From Lanius collurio (Eukaryota; Chordata; Aves; Passeriformes; Laniidae): DNA of 64,000 bases. This document shows positions 12,601-22,560 of the stretch, piece after piece. The stretch lies in assembly GCA_020086605.1 (NCBI GenBank), contig JACBWW010000016.1, forward strand, positions 14,215,998 through 14,279,997. Reading direction: 5' to 3'. The notes under the pieces are model-generated. The model was not told the DNA's origin, did no database searches, and saw only the letters and a program-made list of their open reading frames with translations. How positions within the stretch are numbered: position 1 is the stretch's first letter; each line of letters begins with the position of its first letter. The position numbers and the translations under genes were made by a program.

Positions 12601-15600
12601 AAAAGGTACGGTATTTTTCTCCCTCTGCATGTCACGTACTGCAGGAGCTGTCAGAGCACTCGAAAGAACAAAACACAGCACAGCCATGCACAGACCTGTA
12701 TTGCTCCAGCTCCTCTCTGAGCTGCTGTTTTTAATCCCATTAGTATTTGCTATAACTGCTGACAGTGCTGGCCAGCTAAAAGCTGGGTTAGGTGATGGCA
12801 GGTAGCATCATCTGAGAAAAACATTCAAGGTGGTAGAAGGGGCAGCAGCGATCAATAAAATCACAAAATAAAATTTGTCATGTCTTCAGGACCTCCATAA
12901 AGTTGAGATAAGCAACACTGAGTCCTTTTATGCACATTACAGCCTGCAATTTTGTGTAGACCAGGGCAAGCAAAGCAATTGAAAGTCAGTCAAGTAGTGT
13001 GACATGACTGCTGTGATTAGACTGCCATGCTATGCCACTGTACAATACATCAGCAAAAACACATTGCTGGAAGTTTCTCTAGCTTGCTCCAAAAAATGAT
13101 TTGTATTTTAAGGTACTTTATACACCCATCTTCATACCTTTTAAAAAAAATTTTAAAAAAACAAAACACAGGCATTTTTCTCCTTTCATTCATAGCAGGA
13201 TATGAGGCACGGTCTAACACATGTTCATATTGAAGTTATATAATCATGGAAGGAGAATCCAGCCTGGAACCTGCAGATCTTTCTGGTGCATTCTTTCCTA
13301 AACCTTTCAATTAAATATCTATATAGCTTAGAGGGAAACCTACCAATAGGAAGTATCTAGTGAAGTGGTTTGTTCTCTATTAACCATTGTTGGCCAAATC
13401 CATTGTTAGCTGGAATAATCCAGTGTAGTTTTTCTGGAGCCAATGCACCCTTGAGTTGAGTAGTATTGGAGAGGACAGGGTATTTTATGTCTGAATTTAA
13501 ACATCTGTGTAGAACTTTGCACTTTGCTTGTGTTATTAATATCTGCAATGCGCTGAATCAGCAGCCATAAAAGCAGAGAGGATCTCTGTAATAGTCATCT
13601 GCAACAGCCTATTCAACAAGTAGCACAGGGATAGTGTTGTTTTCTGATGGCTCCCTGAAATGAGAATAGATGCATTCTTTCATGAATAGAAAAACCCACC
13701 CTCAACAAAAAACCCTTCCAAAATCTCGTTATATCCATGTTTCACAGATTTCTATTGTGTATCCAAGTCTGTACCTCAGAAGTGTCATAACCCTAGACCA
13801 CTCACTGCCTCAGAATATTAGCTGTAATAAAGCTGTCTCATTCTCTCACAAAACTGTTTGAGAAAAGAGGAAAATCAGAAAAAAAGATATGTTAGTTGTT
13901 GCAGCCAGTGCTGCTTTTAGAGCAACTGCAGGCTTCATTTACCAAAGCAGAGACTGGGAAGTCTGCTAGCAACACTTTTAATCAACAGCTTATTTATTTA
14001 TTTGTCTCTTTATTCCAAGGAGGAGGTAGAAAAAGGGGAGAAGGGAGAGAAGGAAGAAAAAAAGATGCCATTTATTGTTCTTTAGCTTGGCAAATCGATT
14101 GCTTTTTCTTAGGCTAAGGATCAATATAAATACAAGGCCAGCACTTAAAAACTGTTCTTTTACTTTCTTTGCCTGATGACTTGTAGAAGCAGCAGAAGTC
14201 TTCATCTTTCCCACTCTAGGAACATACATACACTGGACAAAAAACTTTTCTCAGCTCTTTATATGAGAACTCAGACATGATACCTTGATGTTTCAAAATA
14301 GAAGGACCCCATCCCGGACACCAGCAGAGAAAGGATAAAATGAAGTACAAGGATGGGGAATTTCTCCTGTTGTACTCCAGTCAGCAAGACTGTAGCCTTA
14401 GGAACTTGTCTGAGGCAGGCATCACTCCAAGTTTAAGTCCACATATTGGTTTATATTTCAAACATGCCACAAGGCCTACCCATGGGGATCATAGTTACTC
14501 AGCCATGATCCAGTTTGTGAGGAAACTATTTCCTGCATGGATATGAATGTGCTCAGACCCACAGCGTGCCCAAGAGAAAGAGACATAATGTATATAAAAA
14601 ACGGAATTCAGACATTTTATAGCATTTCTCATCTCACAGCCTGAAAACATAATATATGTATTTTAAAAGCATCTCCAGGATCTTTCTGGGAGATATTTAT
14701 TATCCATTTTATTATGCAAAACCTGTGCTTAATGTTGGACAGTAATTTAGCCAAGGAGAGCGTTAACCTTTCAGAAGATAAGTGACTGGTACAACCTGGA
14801 CTCATACAGCAGTCTCCATATTTCCCTGTGATGAGAGATGGCATGTTATAAATGTACTGCCCAACTAAGAAATAAAACAAATGGAAGTAAAATTATGAAA
14901 GCTTTATGCATTCTCATTATACAAACTTAATCTAAATGGATGTCCTAATATTCTTCCAGATGCAATGATAAACCTCCAACTAGCTAGGAATATTTATTGG
15001 GAGGATGAATATCATTATTCCATTTAGATTATTTGAGCATTAAGGGATATGGCTTATTCAAGCTGCTGTTGATAAAGCAGTGTGGTAAGGTTAATACTGC
15101 AACTGACAATGCTCTGCCAGATTTCACAATATATGGGAAGCTTTAATTAGAAGTTTATGAACCTCTGAAAATTCTCCAAAGGGCTTACCCTTCAGAAGTG
15201 AACTTCGACAAATCGTCAGCTGAAATACCCAGTGATGTGCAGCACTAACATAAAAAGTGATTGCTGATGTGGATTGGTACGTGGTGGTCTTACATTGACA
15301 GGGGCTACCTCCAGCACTTTCACAGCCTCCTGCTGTCTTTGTGCTTCATGAGATTTAATTCATTCTGGTTTTAGGGAAGTATTACAGTAATTATATCATG
15401 GATGAAAATCCTGTTCCAAGTCAATGAGTCAGTGAGATGTCAGTCGTGAGGGCAGGATTTCATTCTTTACTTGATGAGGGAGTTGACAGCCATCAAAACT
15501 GTATTTCTTTGAAATGTGTTAATTTGCTTGATGTTAGTTAACAATGGCTTCACTCCTCTGACAGAAACTGCTGTAAGCCTGTTGGAATGGCAGAAAAGCA

Positions 15601-15683
15601 GCGATAAGAAATCTGCATCTGAGGATGTTGTGGAGTCTGTGGATGCTGACATTGATTGTACCTGCACTGGCGGCTGTAGTTAA
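445..15683 (+). CDS. VTG2: Vitellogenin-2, 3' half of gene (15 exons, start of gene outside window)
   Basis: Vitellogenin is the large secreted lipid- and phosphate-carrying protein made in the liver under oestrogen, taken up by the oocyte and cut into lipovitellin-1, phosvitin, lipovitellin-2 and YGP40. Joining 445-664, 1549-1718, 2361-3263, 3346-3402, 4244-4426, 5433-5639, 6796-6938, 7479-7617, 8794-8929, 9635-9821, 10224-10321, 10906-11000, 11105-11264, 12444-12605 and 15565-15683 gives 2979 nt, an unbroken 992-residue frame plus stop. All internal introns are GT-AG and phases agree. Order: end of lipovitellin-1, poly-serine phosvitin, lipovitellin-2 (WGKEC, YETRD), VWD-type domain (CGVCGNN), Cys-rich C-terminus ending CTCTGGCS. 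The match is to chicken VTG2 as I recall it, rather than VTG1 or VTG3. No frameshift or premature stop seen, so it looks functional. The first exon's left edge is uncertain. Confidence 0.95.
1141..1207 (-). repeat. Ancient MIR-like SINE fragment (tRNA-like head)
   Basis: On the minus strand it reads like the head of the amniote MIR/CORE-SINE family: GGCCCAATGGTTAGGCCATT, then AGGAGACCCAGATTCAGTGG, then a CCTGCTGTGC stretch. Expected order is A-box-like, anticodon-region-like, B-box-like. Diverged and partial, lying inside a vitellogenin intron. Called by eye from remembered consensus. Confidence 0.5.
1549..1718 (+). CDS. VTG2: VTG2 exon (window exon 2): lipovitellin-1/phosvitin boundary
   Basis: Follows TTTCAG. 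Encodes YTEAPIEKIQVTIQAGDQ, then a charged run ending KKILGDTDDQ just before the serine-rich region. It begins by completing a split Val codon and ends on a codon boundary with donor GTACTG at 1719. The next intron (1719-2360) shows no recognisable element. Confidence 0.93.
2361..3263 (+). CDS. VTG2: VTG2 phosvitin exon (301 codons, poly-serine)
   Basis: The phosvitin exon codes for a heavily phosphorylated, metal-binding yolk protein. Start GTRKYRSSSSAS follows acceptor CTAG at 2360. A Ser/Asp segment and the KKFYPFGDS motif precede the main serine block. That block (about 2540-3015) is nearly all AGC/AGT serine with regularly spaced Lys. A basic stretch with KAKKQSKTTSFP and a second shorter Ser block follow. 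The exon is exactly 301 codons, phase 0 at both ends, donor GTAAAA at 3264. No stop occurs in frame. Long open frames on the other strand or in other frames (poly-Leu, poly-Cys, poly-Ala) are artefacts of the triplet repeat. Confidence 0.95.
2655..2888 (+). repeat. In-frame 21-bp minisatellite in phosvitin (Ser6-Lys heptads)
   Basis: Lys codons start at 2655, 2676, 2697, 2718, 2739, 2760, 2781, 2802, 2823, 2844, 2865 and 2886, always 21 bp apart. The 66 codons between them are serine except one glycine at about 2859, and every serine is AGC or AGT. Units differ only by C/T changes at third positions, so the array looks like slippage or unequal-exchange expansion kept in frame. Confidence 0.95.
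3346..3402 (+). CDS. VTG2: VTG2 19-codon exon after phosvitin
   Basis: Short exon after TTGCAG coding for DIHLPKVYSLRFRSAHIHW, the conserved link between the two serine blocks. Phase 0 at both ends, donor GTAGGT at 3403. The preceding intron is only 82 bp. The next intron (3403-4243) is plain AT-rich sequence with no recognised repeat. Confidence 0.93.
4244..4426 (+). CDS. VTG2: VTG2 exon: second serine block with histidine cluster
   Basis: Follows TTTCATAG. Encodes a second run of serines (about residues 5-29 of the exon), then Arg/His-rich sequence with THHHSHGSSLTRE at its end. Phase 0 at both ends, 61 codons, donor GTACAG at 4427. The block sits just before lipovitellin-2, as in chicken VTG2. 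The downstream intron 4427-5432 has a poly-T run near 4601 and nothing else recognised. Confidence 0.93.
5433..5639 (+). CDS. VTG2: VTG2 exon: start of lipovitellin-2
   Basis: After TTTTTCAG, encodes HNFLGDVIPPGITIVAQAVR and on to ADAVVLPLKAQ, 69 codons, phase 0 at both ends, donor GTAAGT. Very strongly conserved with chicken, forming lipid-cavity beta structure of lipovitellin. Confidence 0.95.
6003..6165 (+). mobile_element. tRNA-Ile-derived SINE with CR1-type tail (TguSINE1-like)
   Basis: The head matches a tRNA-Ile: A-box-like TAGCTCAGTAGG at 6013-6024, anticodon-loop region GTGTTAATAACA, B-box-like GGATTTGATCC at 6055-6065, then GGGCCA. The tail (about 6115-6160) has CCTTCTCAGTCCCTTCCACG and a short degenerate CTATACTGTGATT, as at CR1 3' ends. 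It lies in the 5640-6795 intron in the same direction as the gene. Structure matches TguSINE1 described in zebra finch. Diverged, so not a functional tRNA. Confidence 0.8.
6796..6938 (+). CDS. VTG2: VTG2 exon: lipovitellin-2
   Basis: Encodes ARLRWGKECQDYRIAAVATT, then KPAAQLKVQWG and SWIKKTSS. Acceptor is TTTATAAAG, a weak tract. The end is GT-GTATGT; the donor at 6939 (GTATGT) gives a split Val codon that fits the next exon. The following intron is 6939-7478, AT-rich. Confidence 0.9.
7479..7617 (+). CDS. VTG2: VTG2 exon: lipovitellin-2
   Basis: Follows ATCTGTAG. Encodes FMQYVPGAALVLGFSEVHQ, then RNPSHEF and SPRTIDTIIKAPE. Ends on a codon boundary with donor GTACGT at 7618. The next intron, 7618-8793, has a 17-base T run near 8691 and no recognised element. 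Confidence 0.93.
8794..8929 (+). CDS. VTG2: VTG2 exon: end of lipovitellin-2
   Basis: After TTTTTCAG, encodes VTLYCQGFRLPFTLPLG, then YETRDITAWNLFPEIASQ. The YETRDITAWN motif is shared with chicken VTG2. Donor GTAAAT at 8930 splits a Ser codon. The intron to 9634 holds no recognised repeat. Confidence 0.93.
9635..9821 (+). CDS. VTG2: VTG2 exon: start of VWD domain / YGP40 region
   Basis: After TTTTGCAG, encodes STCEIRERDFKTFDHVSLS, then FNKSCN and QDCTEHPKFIITTRK. The TC...DFKTFD...SF...C pattern is the opening of a von Willebrand factor type D domain. N-glycosylation sequons NKS and NTT are present. Donor GTAAGT at 9822. Confidence 0.95.
10224..10321 (+). CDS. VTG2: VTG2 exon: VWD domain
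   Basis: Encodes NITICPASNSSLLVACNEEQ, then SGGSEYEK. The acceptor TTCCGAAG is purine-interrupted, but phase and homology fix the start. The sequon NSS is present. Donor GTAAGC at 10322 splits an Asp codon completed by the next exon. Confidence 0.92.
10906..11000 (+). CDS. VTG2: VTG2 exon: VWD domain
   Basis: Follows TTTTTACAG. Encodes NVKIYKNGATVTVEVPALG, then KKVTFDGVNLK. Beta-strand-rich middle of the VWD domain. Ends on a codon boundary, donor GTACTG. The intron to the next exon is only 104 bp. Confidence 0.92.
11105..11264 (+). CDS. VTG2: VTG2 exon: VWD CGVCGNN motif
   Basis: After TTTTGCAG, encodes VTVASWMRGKTCGVCGNNDR, then the NELLMP and HSWVLLEETCSGG stretches. CGVCGNN is the hallmark C-G-x-C-G-N motif of the VWD calcium-binding loop. 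Donor GTGAGT at 11265 splits a Gly codon. Intron 11265-12443 is AT-rich with no recognised element. Confidence 0.95.
12444..12605 (+). CDS. VTG2: VTG2 exon: C-terminal cysteine-rich region
   Basis: Follows TCCTCTTAG. Encodes CKLQRSYVKLNRNPTIDGEE, then CYSVDPVLKCMKDCTPIEK and KVGFHCFPK. The cysteine spacing matches the YGP40 C-terminus. Donor GTACGG at 12606. Nearly identical to the chicken sequence as I recall it. Confidence 0.95.
12606..15564 (+). other. Last VTG2 intron (2.96 kb)
   Basis: The longest intron in the visible part of the gene, from GTACGG to CTGACAG. It is mostly AT-rich with no reading frame of note. A homopurine run of 38 bp (14028-14065) is the only striking sequence. No CR1 or SINE was recognised. 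Confidence 0.8.
15565..15683 (+). CDS. VTG2: VTG2 terminal coding exon
   Basis: After TCTGACAG, encodes TAVSLLEWQKSSDKKSASED, then VDADIDCTCTGGCS and TAA at 15681-15683. The Cys-x-Cys-x-x-x-Cys tail is the vitellogenin C-terminus. The split Glu codon is completed from the previous exon. Confidence 0.95.
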
Positions 15684-15875
15684 GCTAAACCCTTTGGCAT
15701 TGTGCTATAGACACACCACACAAATAATTGAATAGCTGGACAGATAAGGAGGGAACCTAATAGCTGTAGTAAAATATTAAGAAAGGTGCTTGAAGAAAAT
15801 AAGCCTATTGCAAAGTGAAATGCATTATGTACAGTCTGCACTGCTTAATAAATATGTTCATTAAATAAGTATTCA
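15684..15875 (+). other. VTG2 3' UTR
   Basis: About 190 bp from the stop codon to the expected cleavage site 10-30 bp after AATAAA. The right edge is inferred. Confidence 0.75.
15847..15852 (+). promoter_or_regulatory. Polyadenylation signal AATAAA
   Basis: A canonical AATAAA lies 164 bp after the VTG2 stop codon, with a second near-signal TTAAATAA at 15861 and a T/GT-rich stretch (GTGGTCTCTCTTTATTTTT) from about 15877, the expected downstream element. Confidence 0.85.
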
Positions 15876-18407
15876 TGTGGTCTCTCTTTATTTTTCCCTA
15901 TCAACAAAACAATCAGGCCAAATATAATATTATACAGAAATTTTGCTCCCTTTTATCTGTGATATAATTACAGAAGTCCTCTCTTAAAATTATGTTCACT
16001 AGGTGATGAAAGGAAAACATGATTATGGCTACTGCTAACATTCCATTGTGGAAAGAATTTCATATTTAGCATACTAAAGACACAGTAAGCATTTGTTTTC
16101 TTTTATGTTTTCTGGTAAAGAGCAACGTCTGTTCCCGAAACCGTTCAGCAAAAAAATATATTTTACTCCCAGCAAGACCATTAGCCTTAGTACATTCTAC
16201 AAAGGAATGAATTGGACTGCTAGACTCCCACTGTAGCTTTCCAGAGAGCTATAGTGTGTGACACAGTCCCCATTTTCATTTGAATTTCAATGGAAATGCT
16301 GTTGCTTCATGAACTAACTGAAAGTGTGAATAGGAACTTTTTTTTTTTTTTTTGCTTTACCATCTCCTATTGTATATTTATGAAAATGATGGCTTCAAAA
16401 ACTTCAGGGAACAATAATACATCAAGTAGCATTCCAAATATTCCAAAAAGCAATATATAGAAAAATATGTAAGATCAGTAGCATCATAAAGCTAAAATAA
16501 AATACAAGCAGGACAGTCAGACTGTGTTTAACCTGTGAGGACTCAATCTGCTAGCTTTCACTGTGCAGAAAGGAAATTCCCTCCCATCCCAGCGGACCAG
16601 GAATAGGTGGCACCTTCAAACCCCAAGCAATGGCACAATATCCCTTCACCCTGTGTCACAAATCAGCCGTGCACTGATTTGTGCAATGGCAAGTTTTCCA
16701 TAACAGGCAATAGCAGCCAGCACACTCTTCCAAGGGAAGCCTTAGTGTGGGCATGGTACAGCTGAACCCAAACCCTGGCAGGAAACTGTCATTAAAGAAT
16801 ATATATTTCTTTCTAACTGGAAACTGATCTATCAGAAAGGTGATTGAAGACTAAATAGTTGAACAATTACAGCATAAGGTTTCACAGTGCTTTTCTGTAA
16901 AGAGCAGAAACATGAGTAATGCAGGGAGGTACTCCTTTTACTCTTTTGAGTTGCAGCTTACCTCCAACTTCAAGTCAGAGAAGGCCCAGTTTTTCTCCAT
17001 GTACAGCCACAACATCATTACTTCCAGAAGTAAGCCATTACAAGTTTGCTCAAGCCAGCCAGCCAGTGCACACTCTGGGGCAAGAGCATTTGCCTCTGCC
17101 CCAAACCTCTCTCCTGAGGATAACCTACAAAAGGGAAAAGGTGGTTATCTGCCTCTTTGTCTTATCTCCAGCCTTAATTTAGTCTATATATTGTATTTGA
17201 AAATATATGCAAATATCCAGCACCTAATCAATGGCTTTTTTCATGCATGTATCTTCAAATTAAGTCCAGTAACATGAACCGTTGCCCGGTGGTTTTATTT
17301 GTTATAAAGCATTCACAAATTCCCTGTACAAAAGCTATGTTTTACTAACTCATCAGAAGTGCCAGACTGCAAAACAGCCTTAAACAAGAGGGGAGATAAG
17401 AATATTGCATTCTGCTTTCCTTTAAACTCACACTAGTCTACACCTGGAGAGCTCTTTTCTTCCTGGTATTGTTTTCACTGTGGCTTATGGGAGATTTGAC
17501 ATTGACTTTCATAGGATCAGGCTGTCATCTTTAATCCAACACCTTTCTCTTTAATCTGTTTGTTTACAAAAGAGAAACTTTTGCCAGTCAACCACTACAG
17601 ATAAGACAAAGGTAGTAGGGAGAGAAGAAAAATGAAGTTTCATGCTCAACTACTAGAACAGGAATTTAACAGCAAAGAGCCATCATTAAGAGAAGAAATT
17701 CTGCTCACAGGACAAGGACTCACCATCACCCCCCAGCACTGCAGCCTGAGCTGGGGTGCAGGCTCAGCCGGGGGAAAGCAGCCACTGGCAAAGCCCAGGC
17801 ACAGAGCTTTCTCTGGTCTGCACAGGGCACGGGTGGGACACAGCTCTCATTATTCCCATTTCGAAGGGGCAGCTTTCCTTTCTGTCCAGCTCCTGATCGT
17901 TAGTGCCCTCTTGCTGAGACAGCTGAATGCCTTTGACTGACTGAAAGGCTTCACTGCAGCTGTAAAATCACAATGTAATGAAGGTTAGTAAAGCCTGAGG
18001 TTGGCAGTGAGCACAGCAAAGCAAAAGACTTAGAACCAGCTCATTTTGCCAAAGGAATTAAGAACATTAGCAGTACAAGTGTGAAAAAGCCCTTCTGGAA
18101 TTTCTAATGCACCACACAGACATTTCCAACCCATCTGAGAGAATATCTACAGTCCAGATTTAAACCTCATTTGGAAATCATGCCTGTCCTATCTTATAAA
18201 GCAAACCAAAGCTATGTACCCAACTGAGTATTAAAATGTGTACTACATGGGCTGAGCTTTTATGCATCCTACTTTTCATTCCTAGTGCTTCTCAATGATA
18301 TGTATTAATGAATTCTGGACTTTACTGCAGTAACTAAGTAATATAATCTTGCAATTATGGTACTCTAGTATTGTTTAAATAAAAGTGTCAGAAAAAAAAT
18401 GCAGATC
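15876..18407. other. Intergenic, nothing recognised
   Basis: AT-rich 3' flank of VTG2 with a T run at about 16339-16355. The open frames near 16912-17277 overlap each other, have no family resemblance and no splice context, so I treat them as chance. Confidence 0.6.
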
Positions 18408-18545
18408 TAAGCACAAGCCAGGCTTGTGTCCTAATCCTGCCCTTGCAGCTCTGTAATGTGGTTTTGCATGAGCCTGGGGACTTCTGTGTCTCATTTTCCG
18501 CATCAGAAAGATATGACTACTTACCTACTTGATGGAGTCAGAAAT
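18408..18545 (+). repeat. Ancient MIR-like SINE relic (core and 3' part)
   Basis: Reads in the order of a MIR/CORE-SINE: TCCTAATCCTGCCCTTGCAG, a TGTAATGTGGTTTTGCATGA stretch where the consensus has the CTGTGTGACC core, then GGGGACTTCTGTGTCTCATT, TTCCGCATCAGAAAGATATG and ACTACTTACC. About 70% similar by eye to the remembered consensus. Partial and old. Confidence 0.55.
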
Positions 18546-21500
18546 GCTTATGAATTTATAGTCCCATACGTCTTTTGCAAGTTCTTCGGTGATTCTAGAA
18601 ATGAAAAGTAAATTTTTCCACTAGATCTCCTAACCACATGAGTATATTTTATTGCTAAATTGAAGGTTTTCATTTTCAGATTCATCCAACTATAAAATAA
18701 CTATACATTTGGAAAAAATCAAAACAGTATTCTTAATTTGTTCACGGTCAGCTTTGGTTAAACCTTAGTGGATTATTCATAAAAGGCTAGAATTGGATGG
18801 TGCTATTACAGACAGATAGGCACAAGGCTATTGGAGAGACAGCCTTTTGTATCTTAGACAAAGAAAACAAACCTTTTGTCCATCAGACCTGGCTCTTTTG
18901 ATTCACTAATTTTAAAAGACACAGTGACTCTCAGGAAAGCATGATCATTCTGCTCCAGAGAAGGGACCTGCAGTGTGATAGGAAAGGACAAAACCACTAA
19001 TACCAGACCCCTCCTGGAAATGAAATACTGGCTCTGCAGTGTGAGCATTAAAAAAAAATAACATCCACAATTCTAACCCCACTGAAGCCAATGGTTAAAC
19101 TCAACAGAGCTAGGCTTTTACTCAGCATGTTTGAATGAGTTATTAAATGAACTTTAGTTGTCCCTAAAAATAAATGTACTGCGTGGATCTAAGTGCAGCT
19201 GATGAATAAGAAACCTCAGGAATCTGGCAAATACAGTCGTTAGGGCTAAAACTAGAGGCAGCTCAGAAGGTTGCAGAAGTGAGTAGCTATTTGTGGCCAT
19301 CTGAGCTTTATGTCGAATCTCAAGGTCTCTCATGCCATCTACTGGCGCTTTTTTTTAGTTACAATGGTTTAAACCTTTTTCCTTTAGGTTTATTTTTAGG
19401 TCTGATACATTCCAGGAAGTTTTACATAAAGTCCAATCAAGCTTTAGGGTGCCATATTTTTTCTTCAAATCTCTACACTTGATTACTATGTGGTTTTTCT
19501 TCCTATAAGTACATAACATTTTGGTACCATTCTGAATACCATTTCATATTGTCCCCAGAGGAAAGAGACATTGCAGAAGGCATTCTTATTTCTGTTATTG
19601 CTGGATAGGTGATAATTATACTGCAAGCAGTACCGGTAGAACAGTGTACTAAGAAAATACAGAGCTGTTCAAAAAATAGTACTCACAGTTCATCCTGAGT
19701 AAATGCGAGAAAGTTGTTATTTTGGTACCTGAAATTGCTTAATGTACTAAAAAAATCTGGTTATCCCTCTTATTTTGCTTGCAGCTCACTCTAACTGTAA
19801 TTCTCAGCAAACTCTTCTGTCCTAAAATTTCTAAGTTGCCTTTCAGATGGGGTTTGGGAAGCAGGAATTATCTAGATCAATAGATCTGATCACAGAGCTT
19901 TCCCTTATCTGTAGCCTGTTTCTTCTTGCCATCCCGCTTTTCCTTCCCTATTTATGTGTCCACTGGTCTGGTCTGGACAAATGCAGGCACTGCAACACAC
20001 CCTCACCCTGCTCCTGGGAGAGCAGGCAGTGCTACAGCTGTGCCCCATCTGTTCAGGCATCTTCAGAATTCACATTGCACCCCAGGTTAGAACATCAGTG
20101 AGCTGAAGATTTTGGAGCTTTACAAACTTGCTTCCTCTCCTCTTTGGACTTTCTTTCTGCAGTGTCTTCCACTGATCTGTGTTCATAAACAGGCTGAGTC
20201 AGGGGCACTTGTGACACAGTAGTTATTGTAAAGGTGATGTTGATGTCAGGCAAAGTTGGAGTTCAGGCCCCAGAATATCCAAGTTTGAACATCCAAAACT
20301 TCAGCGGATTATTGTGGATGACGCCAATTGCTGTCTCCATACCATAGGCAAAATCTTTACAGCAGCTAACCCAAGTATACTTGGATCCTCTTTCTGAAAA
20401 GCCATATTCTCCACCATCTTTGATGTATTTGGTCTTTAAGTAAATTGAGAGTGCTTTGGAAAAAAATACTAATTGGAGAAAAATAATAATTGGAGACTTG
20501 CACCATCAAACCCCAAGTCCTGCATAAACTCTGCAAGGGTCACTATAACAAGTGTAGTGCTAAACTAGGGTGTTGAAATAATAATCCTCAGGCTTTTGCC
20601 ACATCTCCGTTTTGTTTCACTTGGAAAAATGATCACATTTTCTTTTCATACTAAATTGTCAGGACATTTGCATGACTCTTAAAATCTTATTGGGAATGAA
20701 ATTAATTTCAAAACAAAGTAAATGGTGAAAAACATATTAAATGTTGTGACTAGCTCCCCTCACACTTATCTCTTTTCTTTTACATTATTTCCTCCATGTA
20801 TCTTTTTAACTTTCACAAGTAGAAGTAACTCAACATTCCTTATAGACATTATATGAAATGGTCTTTAAATGCCTTGCGTAACAGTGGTCATATCTGTCTC
20901 TTATGTGATTGAGAATTTACTCTAATTAGACCTGCTTTGATGTTTTGTTTTTGCCAGCTGATAAAAAAGATAATTACAGCAAAAGAAACAGAGCCAAGAA
21001 TTTGAGCTGAATAAGCTAACCTGCTAGAATTCTACTCAGATTCCCTCTTCTGTGGTCAAAACAAAACTATTAATATCCAAGATCTGTTCATGATTTGGGG
21101 GATGATATACAGATTAGATTCGCTATGGGCATGAGAGATTAACAGAGGCTCAGGCTGGGGCTAGAACTGGCAGACAAATGCTTGTCTCACCATGACATTA
21201 ACCTGCCTACATTACTGCACACTCAGTGCAGATACACCAGTACCTCTGAATGGCGTTTCGCCTTTGAGAAATAGCACTTCCTTTTGGTCTGCACCATGAG
21301 TCACCCTGGTCTTTGGCAGTAGGAGTCGCTGCATTACAAGACCCGATTTTCGAGTGTCTGAAGCCAGAGCATGGGGTTCTCCCCAGAGCAATGTACTGAA
21401 TTCTGTTATTAAGGACAGTTAAGCACTTAAGGTGGGATTTAAGGTACCTTCCCCTCCAGCTCAACACCTACCAAGACTTCAGTAGGAAATGCTGAAGGTG

Positions 21501-22139
21501 TTGTCATACACATCCCATTCCACAGGGCCCTGGGCTCCCTGGGAACAGGTTTCCATACCTGATATCACCTTCTAGGTTTTGGCACCTACATTGCCCATTC
21601 TGAAACACAGCAGGGGGATGATGGTCCAGGGAAGGAGGCTCACATGTCAGATGATTGTTCAACCTGTTAAATCATTGAATGAAAATAGTCAGGAACACTG
21701 AATAAGCATAATCACAGGTGCTGTGCTTCAGTGGGGTTTACTGGTAGAGATTAAGGTGTACAGAGAGAAGAGCAAGTTGTGTGGTTCTTTTCATGTCTTA
21801 CACGTGAGAAGGGGCTGAGCCCTGCAGATTTTCCACCATTTCTGAGCAGAGGCAAGGCTGCTTTTTAGGATGCTGGAGATCTCTACAGCTTGTGAAACTT
21901 AGGCACTAAAAGACTTCACTATTTAAACATATAGAAGGGAGTATTAAGGATTTCAGTCTTGAGTATAAGCATCTGCATTGTATCTAAGTCTTTTTCATTC
22001 CTCTGTGAAGCTGGGCATCACTCTCTACAACACTACAGCTTTACATTGGAAAATCCTAATGCAACCAAACTGAAACGCTCCAGAGGAATTAATTGGTGAC
22101 CTTGCCTGAGAGACCAAAATAAATCTGGCAGGCAGGTTG
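18546..22139. other. Intergenic, one weak MIR-like candidate
   Basis: AT-rich sequence without a supported gene. About 21120-21215 on the minus strand weakly resembles a MIR head (a CAGGCTGGGGCTAGAACTGG stretch, then ACATTAACCTGCC), but it is too diverged for a firm call. Confidence 0.45.
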
Positions 22140-22560
22140 CCCCCTTTGCCAAGTCCTCAGGTCCCCAGCTGCAGCCATACGGATTACACTGCTTCCTGGG
22201 CCGGGTGAGGTTGCCAGCTCCGAGCCCAGCTACCAGCCAACTCCCCCGCTCTGCCTCCTGCCTTCAGCTTGGCTCTGCAGGCCCCTAAGCATGCCCAGGG
22301 CCAGCTGGTTAGCACCAGGCAGACAGGGAAGCTGGCACTGCCCCCACCTTTTGGCCAGCTGGTAGATCAACAAAATGGATTGCTCCACTCATGAGAAATG
22401 CTGGGATGCCGACGTCCCCCTCCTGCACAGAGCGAGGCACAATGTGACAGCCCCAAACTGCCCTGGGAAGCGCATTCTTTCTGCAGCACCAGCGGGCTGC
22501 TCTCTGCTTCACCTTCCTCACTTGGGCAGGGGACAGAGGAGCTTTTCAGGGGGGTGGTGA
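22140..22560. other. GC-rich patch, function unknown
   Basis: Clearly richer in G and C than its surroundings, with CCTGGGCCGGGTGAGG-like stretches and several CpGs. Only short overlapping open frames (70 codons or fewer). No coding homology recognised. Could be an old repeat, a regulatory element or local compositional drift. Confidence 0.4.

Noticed and set aside
16912..17277. 121-codon open frame after VTG2
   Set aside because: No recognisable domain, overlaps another unrelated frame, no promoter or splice context. Length is within chance for 48 kb of flank.
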